From positions 1 through 64,000 of the forward strand of contig JAEUHR010000059.1 in assembly GCA_016794425.1 (NCBI GenBank): DNA of 64,000 nt. The letters are read 5' to 3'. The translations under genes were made by a program, and so were the position numbers. The notes below the pieces were generated by a model that was not told the DNA's origin, ran no database searches, and worked only from the letters and a program-made list of their open reading frames with translations. This document shows, in pieces, positions 1-9,438 of the stretch (position 1 is the stretch's first letter; every line of letters starts with the position of its first letter). The stretch comes from Planctomycetota bacterium (GTDB lineage Bacteria; Planctomycetota; UBA1135; UBA2386).

Positions 1-141
1 CCGGGGGCGATGCTCGGGCTGTTGCCGCGGCAGCTGCGGCGCACGGAGGTCCTGGCGTGGCGCCAGGACTGGGGTGACCGCAGCATCCACCCGATGTGCC
101 AGGACGGGTCACGCACGGTGCGCGACGCGGTGGCGGCGTGA
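1..141 (+). CDS. C-terminal end of a protein of unknown function (partial)
   Basis: Frame 1 is open from the window edge to TGA at 139-141, giving the last 46 residues of a protein that begins outside the window. Almost every codon ends in G or C, as in the confident genes here, which supports coding. The tail is rich in Arg and Trp and has no motif I recognise. No function can be given. Confidence 0.45.
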   Translation, partial: PGAMLGLLPRQLRRTEVLAWRQDWGDRSIHPMCQDGSRTVRDAVAA

Positions 142-241
142 CCTCGCGCCAGGACCTCGGCCGTCACCGGGCTCTGGCACCAGGTGATCCACTCAGGTCA
201 TCAGTTTCCCCGTTGGCCGTCGGTCCGCTACACCTCTGCGC

Positions 242-937
242 ATGGACGACCCCGCCCTGCCTCCGCTCCCCTCCACGCCGGCCAAGAAGTCGCGCGGCTG
301 TCTGTTCTACGTCGGCATCTCGGCGATCGTGCTGGTGCTGGTGTTCGGCGTCGGTGGCTATTTCGCGGTGCGTTGGATGCTCGACCAGATGGCGGCGGTG
401 CTGGAGCAGTACAGCGATCCGACGCCGATGGAGCTGCCGCGCGCGACGATGAGCGACGACGACTACCGCGCGCTGACGGCGCGGCTCGACGCGTTCACCG
501 CGCCGCGCACCGACGCGGATCGCACGCTGTCGCTGAGCGGCGACGATCTGAATGCGCTGATCGAACGGCATCCGGCCTGGCAGGCGATGCGCGGCCGCCT
601 GCACCTGCAGCCGGTCGACGACCAGCTCGAGGTGCAGATCGCGTTCCCGCTCGATCTGCTCGCCGGCCAGCTGCCCGGCATGTCGGGCGTGGCAGGCAGG
701 TTCGTCAACGCGACGGCGCGGCTGCAGGCGAACTACGCCGGCGGGCGGCTGCACCTCGATCTGCGCGCCGTGCAGGTCAAGGGGCAGGCGTTGTCGGCGC
801 AGGTGATGGGGGCGCTGCGCGAGCCGAGCCTGCTGCAGCGCATCAGCGAGCCGTACGAACGCACCTGGCGCGACCACGTCGAGCAGTTCCGCGTCGACGG
901 CTCGCGGCTCGTGGTGACGGCGAAGCCGGCGCGCTGA
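242..937 (+). CDS. Membrane-anchored protein of unknown function
   Basis: A 231-residue protein. A short Pro-rich cytoplasmic head is followed by Lys-Lys-Ser-Arg and one hydrophobic segment (about residues 20-43), so the rest is probably anchored on the outer face of the membrane. The soluble part (45-231) alternates helical stretches and strand-like stretches without cysteines. The ATG at 242 is the first in frame and puts the membrane segment at the normal distance from the N-terminus. No conserved family is recognised. It lies about 165 bp before the next exported protein. Confidence 0.7.
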   Translation: MDDPALPPLPSTPAKKSRGCLFYVGISAIVLVLVFGVGGYFAVRWMLDQMAAVLEQYSDPTPMELPRATMSDDDYRALTARLDAFTAPRTDADRTLSLSGDDLNALIERHPAWQAMRGRLHLQPVDDQLEVQIAFPLDLLAGQLPGMSGVAGRFVNATARLQANYAGGRLHLDLRAVQVKGQALSAQVMGALREPSLLQRISEPYERTWRDHVEQFRVDGSRLVVTAKPAR

Positions 938-1102
938 GCGCACCGCGCGGATTCCACCGATCGAGTTTCCGGTAGCCGGGCGCTTCGACGTCCTGATGGG
1001 GCGTTGGCCGTGGCGCTGCGAACGCCGAGCCGTGCGCATGGTGCGTGCGGCGGCGCTGCGCGGCCGCGGCCGTCGTCTGCTGTTCCCCATCCGGACTCGA
1101 TC

Positions 1103-1705
1103 ATGACCACCAAGCTGTTCCGTCTCGGCGCCGCGTGCGCCGTGTTCCTCTCCTTCTCGCTGTCGCTGTTCGCCCAGCACACCGGCCCGATCGGCCCCGC
1201 GCCTGGCGGTGCCAGCTGCCCCGAGCGTGGCGTCAAGCGCGTCGACGCCAAGTTCGAAGGCAGCGACCAGGGTGTGCAGTGCTCGGGCGGCATCGGCTTC
1301 TCGTTCAACGGCCAGGTCTACGCGCCGGAGAGCAGCCGCTGCCCGAACTCGGTCACCTACACGCCGCCGCACGACATCCAGGACGACACCCACGTCAAGG
1401 TGTGCACGTGGTGGGGGCCGACCGGTACCACGTACGACGTCACGAAGACCGAGTACGAGTGCGTCTTCTACTTCCCCTTCTTCGGTTGCGGCACGATCGG
1501 CTGGGGGCACTGCTGCGAACCGAAGGGGCCGCCGGAGGTCGTGAACACGTTCCCGAACTACGCCGAGGCGCTGTGCAAGCCGTGCCGCAAGGACACCGTC
1601 GCACAGGACGCGAACGACGCCACCGAGCCGAACGCCAGCGAAGGCGAGGGTGGTGATGCGACGGCGGACGGCGCCGGCTCCGACGTGGCCGCGACCGTCG
1701 ACTGA
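1103..1705 (+). CDS. Secreted cysteine-rich protein of unknown function
   Basis: A 200-residue protein starting at the ATG at 1103. An upstream in-frame ATG (1004) would bury the signal peptide. Residues 1-25 form a typical signal peptide ending in Phe-Ala-Gln. The mature part has about ten cysteines, including Cys-Cys and Cys-Lys-Pro-Cys pairs, suggesting disulfides or metal binding outside the cytoplasm. The last 30 residues are acidic and Ala/Gly-rich. The next gene starts 39 bp downstream with a strong ribosome binding site, so the two may be co-transcribed. Function unknown. Confidence 0.65.
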   Translation: MTTKLFRLGAACAVFLSFSLSLFAQHTGPIGPAPGGASCPERGVKRVDAKFEGSDQGVQCSGGIGFSFNGQVYAPESSRCPNSVTYTPPHDIQDDTHVKVCTWWGPTGTTYDVTKTEYECVFYFPFFGCGTIGWGHCCEPKGPPEVVNTFPNYAEALCKPCRKDTVAQDANDATEPNASEGEGGDATADGAGSDVAATVD

Positions 1706-1744
1706 CCCTTCCACCGGAACCACCGATACCGAACGGAGGAACCC

Positions 1745-3181
1745 ATGGCACTCGCAACTCGTGGCCTGTCGACGATCGCGATCGCAACTGCACTGGTCGG
1801 CGTGCTGGGGCTGTGGGCCCTGCTCGGTTCGACGGACCATCCCCTGCCCGGCGCTGCGGTCCCCACGGACCCGGCGCCGGCCGTCCCGGTCGCGGCGCCG
1901 CTGCGGGAGCTGCCGACCGAACGCGCGACGGTCGCGGCCGCCGTCGAGCCCGCGACGACGACCGCCAGCGTTCGATCCTACGACGTCGTCTACGCCGATC
2001 TGCTCGCGACGATGCACCGCGGTGCGTCGCTCGCGCGCCAGACGCCGATCGACGATGGCGCCTTCGGCACCGTGCAGCAGCGTACCAACGACCTGTTCGC
2101 GGAGATGTGCACGCAGGTCGTCGACTCCGGGCCGCGCACGGTGCAGAAGCTGCTCGGGTTCGTCAACGACTGGGAGAATCGCTTCGTCCGGCAGGACCTC
2201 TACTGCTGCCAGGTGATCCTCGAACTGCGGCTCAAGGTGCTGACGGACCTGCCGGACGGCGTCGCGCAACGGCGCGAACTGGTCGCGGCGATGCTCGACG
2301 GCATGCTTGTCGCCGAGGGCCTGGCCGAGATGGTGTTCCGGCTGTTGCAGCACCGCAGCTACGTCGAACCGGTGCACGAGCCGTCGTTGACCGCTCTGCT
2401 CGGCGCGGCGACCGGCGAACTGGCCCATCTGAAGCCCATGGTGATGGACCTGCTGCTCGACCTGTGGCTGCGCATGGACGACCGCAACGCGGATCTGCTG
2501 GCGCTGTGTGAAGGCCAGCAGGGTTCCGAAACGCAGCGCGCTGCTCTGGCCCGTCTGCTGTGCACGACGAAGTACCGCGAGTTCGCGCTCGATCGGATCA
2601 AGGCGTCGAAGGACTACGTCTGCATGACCGATGCGGCGATGCTCGCGGCGCGCATGCTCGACGGGCCGACGGCGATCGCGATCGTGCAGGCCCTGAAGTC
2701 GACTCCCGAGGCGGAGCTGCAACCGGTCGGCGCCTACAGCGTGCTCGCCGAGCGCTTCCCGGAGCAGCTCGAGGCCAGCTACGAAGAAGCGCTGGCCCGC
2801 GGCGTGATGCCGGCGCACCGCGAGAACGCCTTGCAGGCGTTGGCCTTCCTGCCGGAGGGGCGCGGGATCGACCTCGCGCGTCGGGCCTTCGAGAGCGACG
2901 GCCATGCCCGGGTGCGCGGCGTGTCGCTGCTGGCGCTGGCGCGCCTGCCCACGGCAGAGTTCGCGAGCCTGTTCGACATCGCCGTGGCCGATGCCGAGTT
3001 CGTCGGTTCGACCTTCGGACCGGACTACCTGTCCGGCGCCCTGCGCAACCACGCCCCGCGTTGCACCGACCCGAACTTCCTCGACCGCGCCACCAACACG
3101 CTGCTGGCGATCCTGCCGTCCGGCAAGGTGCAGGTGCGCGGCGCGATCGAGGCACTGCGCGGCCAGTACGTGCCGCGCTGA
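1745..3181 (+). CDS. Membrane-anchored helical-repeat (HEAT-like) protein
   Basis: A 478-residue protein. GGAGG lies five bases before the ATG at 1745, which fixes the start. Residues 5-27 are hydrophobic and act as a signal anchor, followed by a Pro/Ala-rich linker to about residue 65. The remainder is nearly all helical with repeating Leu/Ala patterns resembling degenerate HEAT repeats (clearest at about 370-430), which suggests a protein-binding scaffold outside the membrane. No catalytic motif is seen. It converges on the ABC/flavoenzyme operon with 20 bp between stop codons. Confidence 0.65.
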   Translation: MALATRGLSTIAIATALVGVLGLWALLGSTDHPLPGAAVPTDPAPAVPVAAPLRELPTERATVAAAVEPATTTASVRSYDVVYADLLATMHRGASLARQTPIDDGAFGTVQQRTNDLFAEMCTQVVDSGPRTVQKLLGFVNDWENRFVRQDLYCCQVILELRLKVLTDLPDGVAQRRELVAAMLDGMLVAEGLAEMVFRLLQHRSYVEPVHEPSLTALLGAATGELAHLKPMVMDLLLDLWLRMDDRNADLLALCEGQQGSETQRAALARLLCTTKYREFALDRIKASKDYVCMTDAAMLAARMLDGPTAIAIVQALKSTPEAELQPVGAYSVLAERFPEQLEASYEEALARGVMPAHRENALQALAFLPEGRGIDLARRAFESDGHARVRGVSLLALARLPTAEFASLFDIAVADAEFVGSTFGPDYLSGALRNHAPRCTDPNFLDRATNTLLAILPSGKVQVRGAIEALRGQYVPR

Positions 3182-3201
3182 CGGCGCGCGCCGCGCCGTT
3201 C

Positions 3202-5286
3202 TCAGTCGACCGCGACCAGCTCTTCGTGCCAGGGATGGGCCCGGTCGGCTGCGACTTCGGCGATCGTCGCGCGCAGCCGTTCGAGCACCGGGTCGGCGGC
3301 GGCGCCGTGCACCTCGCCCTGCAAGAACGGCCGCAGGCACTCGCGGCCTTCGTCGCGGTCGAGCAGATCGAAGAACATCGGCGGCAGGCGATAGAACGCG
3401 CCGATGAACTCGCGCCAGCGGTCGGCCGCGGCGCGCACGCGGTGCTCCCAGCCGGCGAAGCGGTCGGCCGTCGGGTCGCCGGCGCGCAGCGCCTCGAGGA
3501 TCGGCTGCGACGCGAGGCGCGCCGACTCGGCGGCGACGCTGACGCCCGACGAGAACAGCGGATCGACGAAGTGTGCGGCATCACCGACGACGAGCCAGCC
3601 GTCGCCGACGAGCCGGTCGAGCCGGTAGCTGAAGTTGCCCTCGCGCACGAACTCGTGCACCGGGCGCGCCCGGCGCAGCCGTTCGGCCAGTTCGGGCAGT
3701 TCGTCGAGCTGCTCGCGGAACCACGCGGCCACGTCGGCGTCGCCCTTCGGGAAGTGCTGGCGGCGCGTGACGATGCCGAGCGACGTCACGGTGTCGCTGA
3801 CCGGAATCTGCCACAGCCAGGAGCGGGCGCGCGGCAACACGTGGATGTGCGCGTGCTGCGCGGTGGCCGCCGGGCCGCGGTCGAAGCCCTCGAACCAGTT
3901 GTGCACCGTGAACTGGTCGAAGGCCGGGTCGTTGCGCTTCAGGTCCAACTGGGTGCCGAGCAGCGCGCGGCGGCCGGACGCGTCGACGACGAGCCGGGCC
4001 GGCAGCACGCGGCCGTCGGCCAGGCGCACGCCGGTCGCGCGCGCGCCGTCGAAGTCGACGCTGGCGACCCGTTCGCCCTGCACGACGTTGGTGCCGAGCG
4101 CGCCGGCGTGGCGCAGCAGCAGCTCGTCGAGCCGCGCGCGGTCGACGTGCCACGTGTAGTCGAGGTCGATGCCGACCTCGGGCATGGCGCGGAACTGCAC
4201 GCTGCGCGTCGTGCCGCCCGGCCAGCGGGTCCAGGTGGCGCCGGGCTTGCGTACGAAGCCGGCCTGCTCGAGCACCGGCAGGAAGGCGATCTCGTGGAAC
4301 ACGCGCGTGGTCGAGCACAGCAGCGACTCGCCGACGTGGCGCCGCGGGTGCACGGCCTTGTCGACGATCGTCGTGCGGACACCGGCCTTGGCCAGGTAGC
4401 AGCCGAGGATCGCGCCGGCCGGCCCGCCGCCGACGATCACGACGTCATCGGTCGTGGACGTGGCCGCACGCGCTGCGACGGCCGGCGCGGCCGCTGGCGG
4501 CGCCTCGGTGGGCGCGCCGGCGCCGATCTTCAGGTCGACGCCCATCGCCGCGAAGATGCGGTCGCGGATCTCCAGGTAGCCGGGGGCATCGAGGTCCCGC
4601 GGCCGCGGCAGCGGCACCGGCACCGATTCCTGCACGGTCGCCGGGCGCTGCGTCATCACGACGACGCGGTCGGCGAGTTGCACGGCCTCGTCGATGTCGT
4701 GCGTGACGAACAGGATCGTCTTGCGTTCCTCGCGCCAGATGCGCACCAGGTCGCTGCGCATCTTCAGCCGCGTCAGGTAGTCGAGCGCGCCGAACGGCTC
4801 GTCCATGTAGATCAGGTCCGGTCCGGCTGCCAGCGCGCGCGCGATCTCGACGCGCTGCCGCATGCCGCCCGACAGTTCGCGCGGGTAGGCCCGCTCGAAG
4901 CCGCGCAGGCCGACCATCTCGATGTAGTGCGCGACGATGCGGTCGCGTTCGGCGCGCGGCCGCCGCGACAGGCCGAAGCCGATGTTGTGCGTGACGTCGA
5001 GCCAGGGGAACACGCCGTTTTCCTGGAACACGAAGATCCGGCGCGGGTCCGGACCGGTGACCGGCCGGCCGTCGACCCGGATCGTGCCGGACGTGGGCTG
5101 CAGGAAGCCGGCGATCGCGTTCAGCAGCGTCGACTTGCCGCAGCCGGACGGGCCAACGATGCAGACGAACTCGCCGGCGTGGACTTCGAGGTCGACGTGC
5201 TCGAGCACCTGGATCGTCGAGCCGGCAGCCTTGCCGGGATACTGCAGGCAGACGTCGTGGACCTGGACGATCGGGGACTGGCTCAT
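3202..5286 (-). CDS. Fusion of an ABC transporter ATPase (SsuB/TauB-like) to a flavin-dependent halogenase-like oxidoreductase
   Basis: A 694-residue protein starting at the ATG at 5286, which overlaps the permease stop (ATGA). Residues 1-250 are a complete nitrate/sulfonate/taurine-type ABC ATPase: Walker A GPSGCGKST (45-53), signature LSGGMRQ (138-144), Walker B LIYMDEP (158-164) and a switch His (196). An Ala/Pro linker (251-280) leads to an FAD-binding domain with GGGPAG at 286-291, a GES motif near 319, WLWQIP at 490-495 and GDAAHFVDP at 568-576. These motifs match flavin-dependent halogenases and related geranylgeranyl-reductase-type monooxygenases. The flavin domain is cytoplasmic, so it would act on what the transporter brings in, or sense it. 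Halogenation itself is not shown. The fusion joins two families that are normally separate, and the reading frame is uninterrupted. Confidence 0.9.
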   Translation of the reverse strand: MSQSPIVQVHDVCLQYPGKAAGSTIQVLEHVDLEVHAGEFVCIVGPSGCGKSTLLNAIAGFLQPTSGTIRVDGRPVTGPDPRRIFVFQENGVFPWLDVTHNIGFGLSRRPRAERDRIVAHYIEMVGLRGFERAYPRELSGGMRQRVEIARALAAGPDLIYMDEPFGALDYLTRLKMRSDLVRIWREERKTILFVTHDIDEAVQLADRVVVMTQRPATVQESVPVPLPRPRDLDAPGYLEIRDRIFAAMGVDLKIGAGAPTEAPPAAAPAVAARAATSTTDDVVIVGGGPAGAILGCYLAKAGVRTTIVDKAVHPRRHVGESLLCSTTRVFHEIAFLPVLEQAGFVRKPGATWTRWPGGTTRSVQFRAMPEVGIDLDYTWHVDRARLDELLLRHAGALGTNVVQGERVASVDFDGARATGVRLADGRVLPARLVVDASGRRALLGTQLDLKRNDPAFDQFTVHNWFEGFDRGPAATAQHAHIHVLPRARSWLWQIPVSDTVTSLGIVTRRQHFPKGDADVAAWFREQLDELPELAERLRRARPVHEFVREGNFSYRLDRLVGDGWLVVGDAAHFVDPLFSSGVSVAAESARLASQPILEALRAGDPTADRFAGWEHRVRAAADRWREFIGAFYRLPPMFFDLLDRDEGRECLRPFLQGEVHGAAADPVLERLRATIAEVAADRAHPWHEELVAVD

Positions 5287-6059
5287 CGTGCGTACCCCCA
5301 GCGGACCTCGTCGAAGCGTTCGAGCCGGCGCACGAGCTGGTCCAGGCACAGGCCGATCAGGCCGATCAGCAGCATGCCGGCGACGACCAGGTCGTAGCGC
5401 TTGCCGGCGTTGCGCGCGTCGATGATCAGGAAGCCGAGGCCGGAGTTCACCGCGATCATCTCGGCCGCGACGACGACCAGCCAGGCGATGCCGAGCGAGA
5501 TCCGGATCGCGGTCAACACCTGCGGCAGCGTCGCCGGCAGGATCACGCGGCGGAACAGCTGCGCGCGGCCGAGGCCGAAGTTGCGGGCGGCGCGCAGGTA
5601 GACCGGCTGGATGCTCTGCACGGCGGCCATCGCCGCGACCGTGATCGGGAACACGCTGGCCAGGAAGATCAGGAACACCGGCGCGCGGTCGTCGACGCCG
5701 AACCACAGGATCGCGACCGGGATCCACGCGATCGGCGAGATCGGCCGCAGCACCTGGATCAGCGGGTTCAGCGCGCGCGCCAGCCATGGCACCCAGCCGC
5801 AGACGAGGCCCAGCGGCACGCCGACCAGCACCGCCAGCACGAAGCCGACCGAGACGCGGAACAGCGACGCGACCACGTACTTCAGCAGCAGGCCCTTGCT
5901 GACCAGTTCGGCGATGCCGGCCAGGACGTCGAGCGGCTTCGGGAACAGGTCGCTGCCCGACAGCGTGACCGCGAGGTGCCAGGCGGCGACGAACGCCGCG
6001 GCGACACCGAGCGGCAGTGACAAACGCAGCAGTGCGTCGCGGCAGCCGGCGAACGTCAT
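5283..6059 (-). CDS. ABC transporter permease (nitrate/sulfonate/taurine type)
   Basis: A 258-residue binding-protein-dependent permease with about six membrane helices. A cytoplasmic EAA-type loop carries the pattern AARNFGLGRAQLFRRVILPA at about 155-175, the docking site for the ATPase. The start at 6059 overlaps the stop of the binding protein (ATGA), and its own stop overlaps the ATPase-fusion start (ATGA), so the three genes are translationally coupled. A much longer open frame upstream is only the shadow of the binding-protein gene. Confidence 0.92.
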   Translation of the reverse strand: MTFAGCRDALLRLSLPLGVAAAFVAAWHLAVTLSGSDLFPKPLDVLAGIAELVSKGLLLKYVVASLFRVSVGFVLAVLVGVPLGLVCGWVPWLARALNPLIQVLRPISPIAWIPVAILWFGVDDRAPVFLIFLASVFPITVAAMAAVQSIQPVYLRAARNFGLGRAQLFRRVILPATLPQVLTAIRISLGIAWLVVVAAEMIAVNSGLGFLIIDARNAGKRYDLVVAGMLLIGLIGLCLDQLVRRLERFDEVRWGYAR

Positions 6060-7123
6060 CGGATCAGTCCTCGGGCGCGGGCCCGTTCGGTCGATTCCTT
6101 GTGCTCGAACTGCAGCCGTTCGATCGTCGCCCCGGGCGGCACGAACGACTCGTCGCAGTAGTCCTCGAAGTGCGCGGTGCCGGCCAGCAGGCCCGACGCC
6201 TTGCCGAGTTCCTCGATCTCCTCGAAGTCCTGGCGGCGCACGCGCAGGTTCGTGTACTTGACGCGGTCCGGCGGCTTGCTGAGCACGAACTCGAGCAGCC
6301 GCGAGTCCTGGTTGTAGTAGTGCTTGCTGACGAACTGCGCCGCCTGCATGCGGTGGTCCATGTGTTCGTCGATCCAGATGCCGCTCTTGGCGATGCCGTC
6401 GACGAGCGCCTGCACGCGCGGCCGGTCGTTGGCGATCACGTCCTCGCGCACCGCCAGCACGCACGAGATGAAGCCCGGCCAGACGTCCTTGGTCAGCCAC
6501 AGCACGCGGCCGTAGCCGTCGAGTTCGGTCTGGCCCATGAACGGCTCACCGGAGGTCACGGCGTCGACCGAACGGCTGTAGAGCGCGGCCGGCATGTCCG
6601 GCGGCGGCATCTCCAGCAGCTCGAGGTCGTCGAACGTCATGCCGCGGTCGCGCAGTGAACGGAACAGCAGCAGGCGCTGGTTCGAGTAGCGGTTCGGCAC
6701 CGCGACCTTCTTGCCGCGCAGGTCCTCGGTGCGCCAGATGCCGGAGTCCTTGTGCACCATCACCGCGGTGCCGTCGCGGTGGCCGAGGTAGACGATCTTG
6801 ATCGGCACGCCCTCTTCACGCAGTTTGATCGCCATCGGCGCCAGCAGGAACGTGGCGTCGGTGTACTTCGAGAGGAAGGCTTCCTTCAGCTCTGGCCAAC
6901 CGTTGAACCGGACCGGTTCGAACCCGCCGACTCCATTCAGGTTCTCCTGGATGAAGTGATTGACGGGGCAGGTCAGGTGTCAAGTGACGGGCAGGAAGCC
7001 GACGCGGAACGAGGGGCCCTCTTCGGCCGCCGAACGGTGGTCGAAGTTCAGCCAGACGTGCAGGGTGCTGATCAGGGCCAGCCACCCCACGGTCGCCAGG
7101 GACACGGCGCTCGCGAGCTTCAT
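6056..7123 (-). CDS. Selenocysteine-containing ABC substrate-binding protein (NrtA/SsuA-like), candidate selenoprotein
   Basis: The ATG at 7123 starts a signal anchor (residues 1-27). The frame reaches RVGFLPVT (40-47), then TGA at 6982-6980, and continues without another stop for 307 codons as a typical NMT1/THI5-like periplasmic binding protein. Residues around the TGA read PVT-U-HLTCPV, so UGA would place Sec48 three residues before Cys52, a UxxxC pair. Without Sec decoding the gene splits into a 47-residue stub and a 259-residue ORF lacking any export signal. A SECIS-like hairpin sits 25-48 nt after the UGA, and selA and selD are in this window. Codons around the UGA (ACT, AAT, AAT, GGA) are unusually A/T-ending for this genome, as expected if RNA structure is constrained. 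The alternative is a single nonsense mutation. Substrate unknown; the family imports oxyanions, sulfonates or thiamine precursors. Confidence 0.82.
6932..6955 (-). promoter_or_regulatory. SECIS-like hairpin of the substrate-binding protein
   Basis: Starting 25 nt after the UGA, the mRNA can form UUCAU-C-CAGG, loop AGAA, CCUG-A-AUGGA: 4 bp, one C-A mismatch, then 5 bp including one G-U pair. The loop begins 34 nt after the UGA and has G at its second position, within the bacterial SECIS rules (about 16-37 nt spacing, G in the first two loop bases). A further 7-bp outer stem (nt 7-13 with 52-58) can enclose it. Folded by hand only. Confidence 0.6.
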
Positions 7124-7224
7124 GCCGGAACCATACCGGCGGCCCGGCGCGCGGGAACCCGCGGATTGCGGCGATCCGGTCTGCCGCGGGCCGGCGGGCG
7201 GCCCGGCGGCAGCGCCGGTTGCGG

Positions 7225-9438
7225 TCACTGCTGCGCGACGCCGCCGACGTAGCGCGGAGCCGCGGCGATGGTCGGCTTGTCGCCGGTCTCCGGATCGCGG
7301 TACGGGTCCGCGGTCGGCGCGGTGATGCTCTGGCCGTCGAGGTCGAAGCCCTGTGCCGCATAGACGACATTGGGACTGCCGACCGGCACCATCAGCTGCT
7401 CGCCCTCGAGCTGTTTGACGACGAAGGTGCGCCCGTCGGCGCTCAACGTCGTGCCGCTCGGCACGTTGAACATCGGATACCACCGGCCGTCGTCACCCTG
7501 GTCGAACGGGATGCCACCGAGGTTCGTGCCGTCCCACTCGAGGAAGAACGTGCGGCCGTCGAACGGCGAGCCGTCCTCGTCGTGCACGTAGGTGAAGCGC
7601 AGCGGCGGGTCGAACGCGACGAAGGCGCCGTTGCCGTCGCGCAGCGTGCGCAGCTGGTTCCACGGGTTCGAGCCGATGCTCCACTCGTAGCTGACCGACT
7701 GCGCCTGCATGTCGTCGAGCTGCGCCAGCGGCGTCGCGAACAGCGGCCCACAGGTGAGGCCGGACAGGCCCGGGCCCTGTTCGATCACGATTCCGTCGGC
7801 CAGCGTGACCGGGTTGCCGGCGAGCGTCAGCAGCAGCGTGTCGCGGTCGAACACGTAGGTCTGGTTGCCGTTCGAGGCCGTCGTCGCGTCGGGCAGGTAC
7901 GGTGTCTCGCTGTTCTGGTAGTTCGCCTGGTCGCTGGTGATGTTCGCGCGCAGCTGGCGGAAGTAGCCGTGCAGCGTCAGGTCGCCGCTCTGCAGTTCCG
8001 CCGAGTCGGCGGTGACGGTCGTCTGCGACCAGACGTACGCCGGCACGCTGCCGGTGAGGGTCGCCGGCCAGCCGAACTCGACGCTGCCGCGCGCCTGGCT
8101 CCAGAACACCAGCCACTGGCCGGTCGTGAACGTGTTGGCGATGCTGACCGGCGGGTCGACGACCTGCCACTCGCCGTTGACGCGCACAGCGGTGCGCACG
8201 AAGTCGCTGCCGGTGAAGCGCACGCGCTGCTCGCCGCCGGCCGACGGGCTGAAGTAGTCGAGGTCCTCGTCGGCGAGGTCGCCGAGCGTCACGGCCGCGC
8301 GTTCGCGCCGCACCAGCTTGCCGGGCGCCACGACCAGCGTGTACGGCGTGCGCGAGTTGTCGGCGAACGAGCGGCGGTAGACTGTCTGCCCGTCGGTCGG
8401 CGTCACGCTGTCCGGAAACCAGATGCCGTGGAAGCCGGCCCAGCCGTTGGCGCCGTTCTCGGTCTCGATCGGGAAGCCCGACAGCTGCTCGACGCGCGCC
8501 TCGGTGGTCGCGTCGTAGATGCCGTAGCGGAACACGCAGGCGGTGAAGTCGTTGCGGTCCAGCACCTCGAGCGCGTTGCCGTTGCTGACCTCGCGCCGCG
8601 CGACGTAGCTGGCGTCGTACTGCAGCTGGTACTCACCGGCCTCGGTGTAGGGCGTGCCGCCGTGGTCTTCGACGCGCCTGCGCTCCGCGTAGGCCCGGCC
8701 GGTGCCGGCCGCCTTGTCGGCGATCACGTGCACCCGTTCGCGCATCGCGTAGTCGTCCTGTGCGACGGCCTGGTCGGGGTCGCCGTGGTGCATGAAGAAC
8801 TCGACCTCGCTGCGCCCGTCGGTGCGCGCGACCGTGCGCAGATAGCCCTGGAACAGCGACGCCGTCGACGTCGACGGCACGCCGGTCGGCAGGCACTTGA
8901 AGTACAGCGTGAACTGACCGAGCGGCTGCGCGTCGGTCGGCGACGCGGTGACGGTCAGCCGGCCGTGGATCACCGCGGCTTCGCCGTTCTCTTCGTTCAG
9001 CACCCAGAACCGCACGATCTGCGGCGCGCTGCGGTCGGCGCGCGTCGAGTCGACGATCCACTCCTCGTAGGCAGGGCCCTGGTTGCCGCGTTCGCCGCCG
9101 CTGCGGTCGTCCATCTCGACGAGGCAGCGATAGGCGCCCTGGTTGGTCTCGAGCCAGTAGCGCGTCTGGTCGAGGCTCGACAGGATCATGTTGACCGTGT
9201 CGAGCGCCTGCATCGAGTCGTCGCGGACCCAGAACCGCGTCGGATCGGTCTGGTAGTCGCTGCCGGCGACCGCGTGCAGGCCGGCGGGCAGCAGCTGCAC
9301 GGCGGCGCCGCCGTTCGAGTCGATGATCGTGACCTGCTGCGGTCCTTGCAGGCCCTCGACCGGGCCGCTCGCGGTGCCGCCGCCATCGCAGGCGGCGAAC
9401 AGGAACAGGGTGGAGAACGTGATGGCGTGACGACGCAT
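7225..9438 (-). CDS. Large lipoprotein of unknown function
   Basis: A 737-residue protein. Starting at the ATG at 9438, the N-terminus is a short signal with lipobox FAAC (Cys about residue 17) followed by Asp-Gly-Gly, so it should be a lipid-anchored exported protein. The rest is Thr/Asp/Gly-rich and strand-like with frequent Trp and Tyr, resembling a surface beta protein, but no named domain is visible. It lies 101 bp upstream of the Sec-containing binding protein on the same strand; the gap is GC-rich with palindromes, so co-transcription is uncertain. Confidence 0.75.
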   Translation of the reverse strand: MRRHAITFSTLFLFAACDGGGTASGPVEGLQGPQQVTIIDSNGGAAVQLLPAGLHAVAGSDYQTDPTRFWVRDDSMQALDTVNMILSSLDQTRYWLETNQGAYRCLVEMDDRSGGERGNQGPAYEEWIVDSTRADRSAPQIVRFWVLNEENGEAAVIHGRLTVTASPTDAQPLGQFTLYFKCLPTGVPSTSTASLFQGYLRTVARTDGRSEVEFFMHHGDPDQAVAQDDYAMRERVHVIADKAAGTGRAYAERRRVEDHGGTPYTEAGEYQLQYDASYVARREVSNGNALEVLDRNDFTACVFRYGIYDATTEARVEQLSGFPIETENGANGWAGFHGIWFPDSVTPTDGQTVYRRSFADNSRTPYTLVVAPGKLVRRERAAVTLGDLADEDLDYFSPSAGGEQRVRFTGSDFVRTAVRVNGEWQVVDPPVSIANTFTTGQWLVFWSQARGSVEFGWPATLTGSVPAYVWSQTTVTADSAELQSGDLTLHGYFRQLRANITSDQANYQNSETPYLPDATTASNGNQTYVFDRDTLLLTLAGNPVTLADGIVIEQGPGLSGLTCGPLFATPLAQLDDMQAQSVSYEWSIGSNPWNQLRTLRDGNGAFVAFDPPLRFTYVHDEDGSPFDGRTFFLEWDGTNLGGIPFDQGDDGRWYPMFNVPSGTTLSADGRTFVVKQLEGEQLMVPVGSPNVVYAAQGFDLDGQSITAPTADPYRDPETGDKPTIAAAPRYVGGVAQQ

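Noticed and set aside
7124..7224. Riboswitch upstream of the ABC operon
   Set aside because: The GC-rich palindromes give many hairpins, but no known aptamer consensus is recognisable and the gap is only 101 bp.
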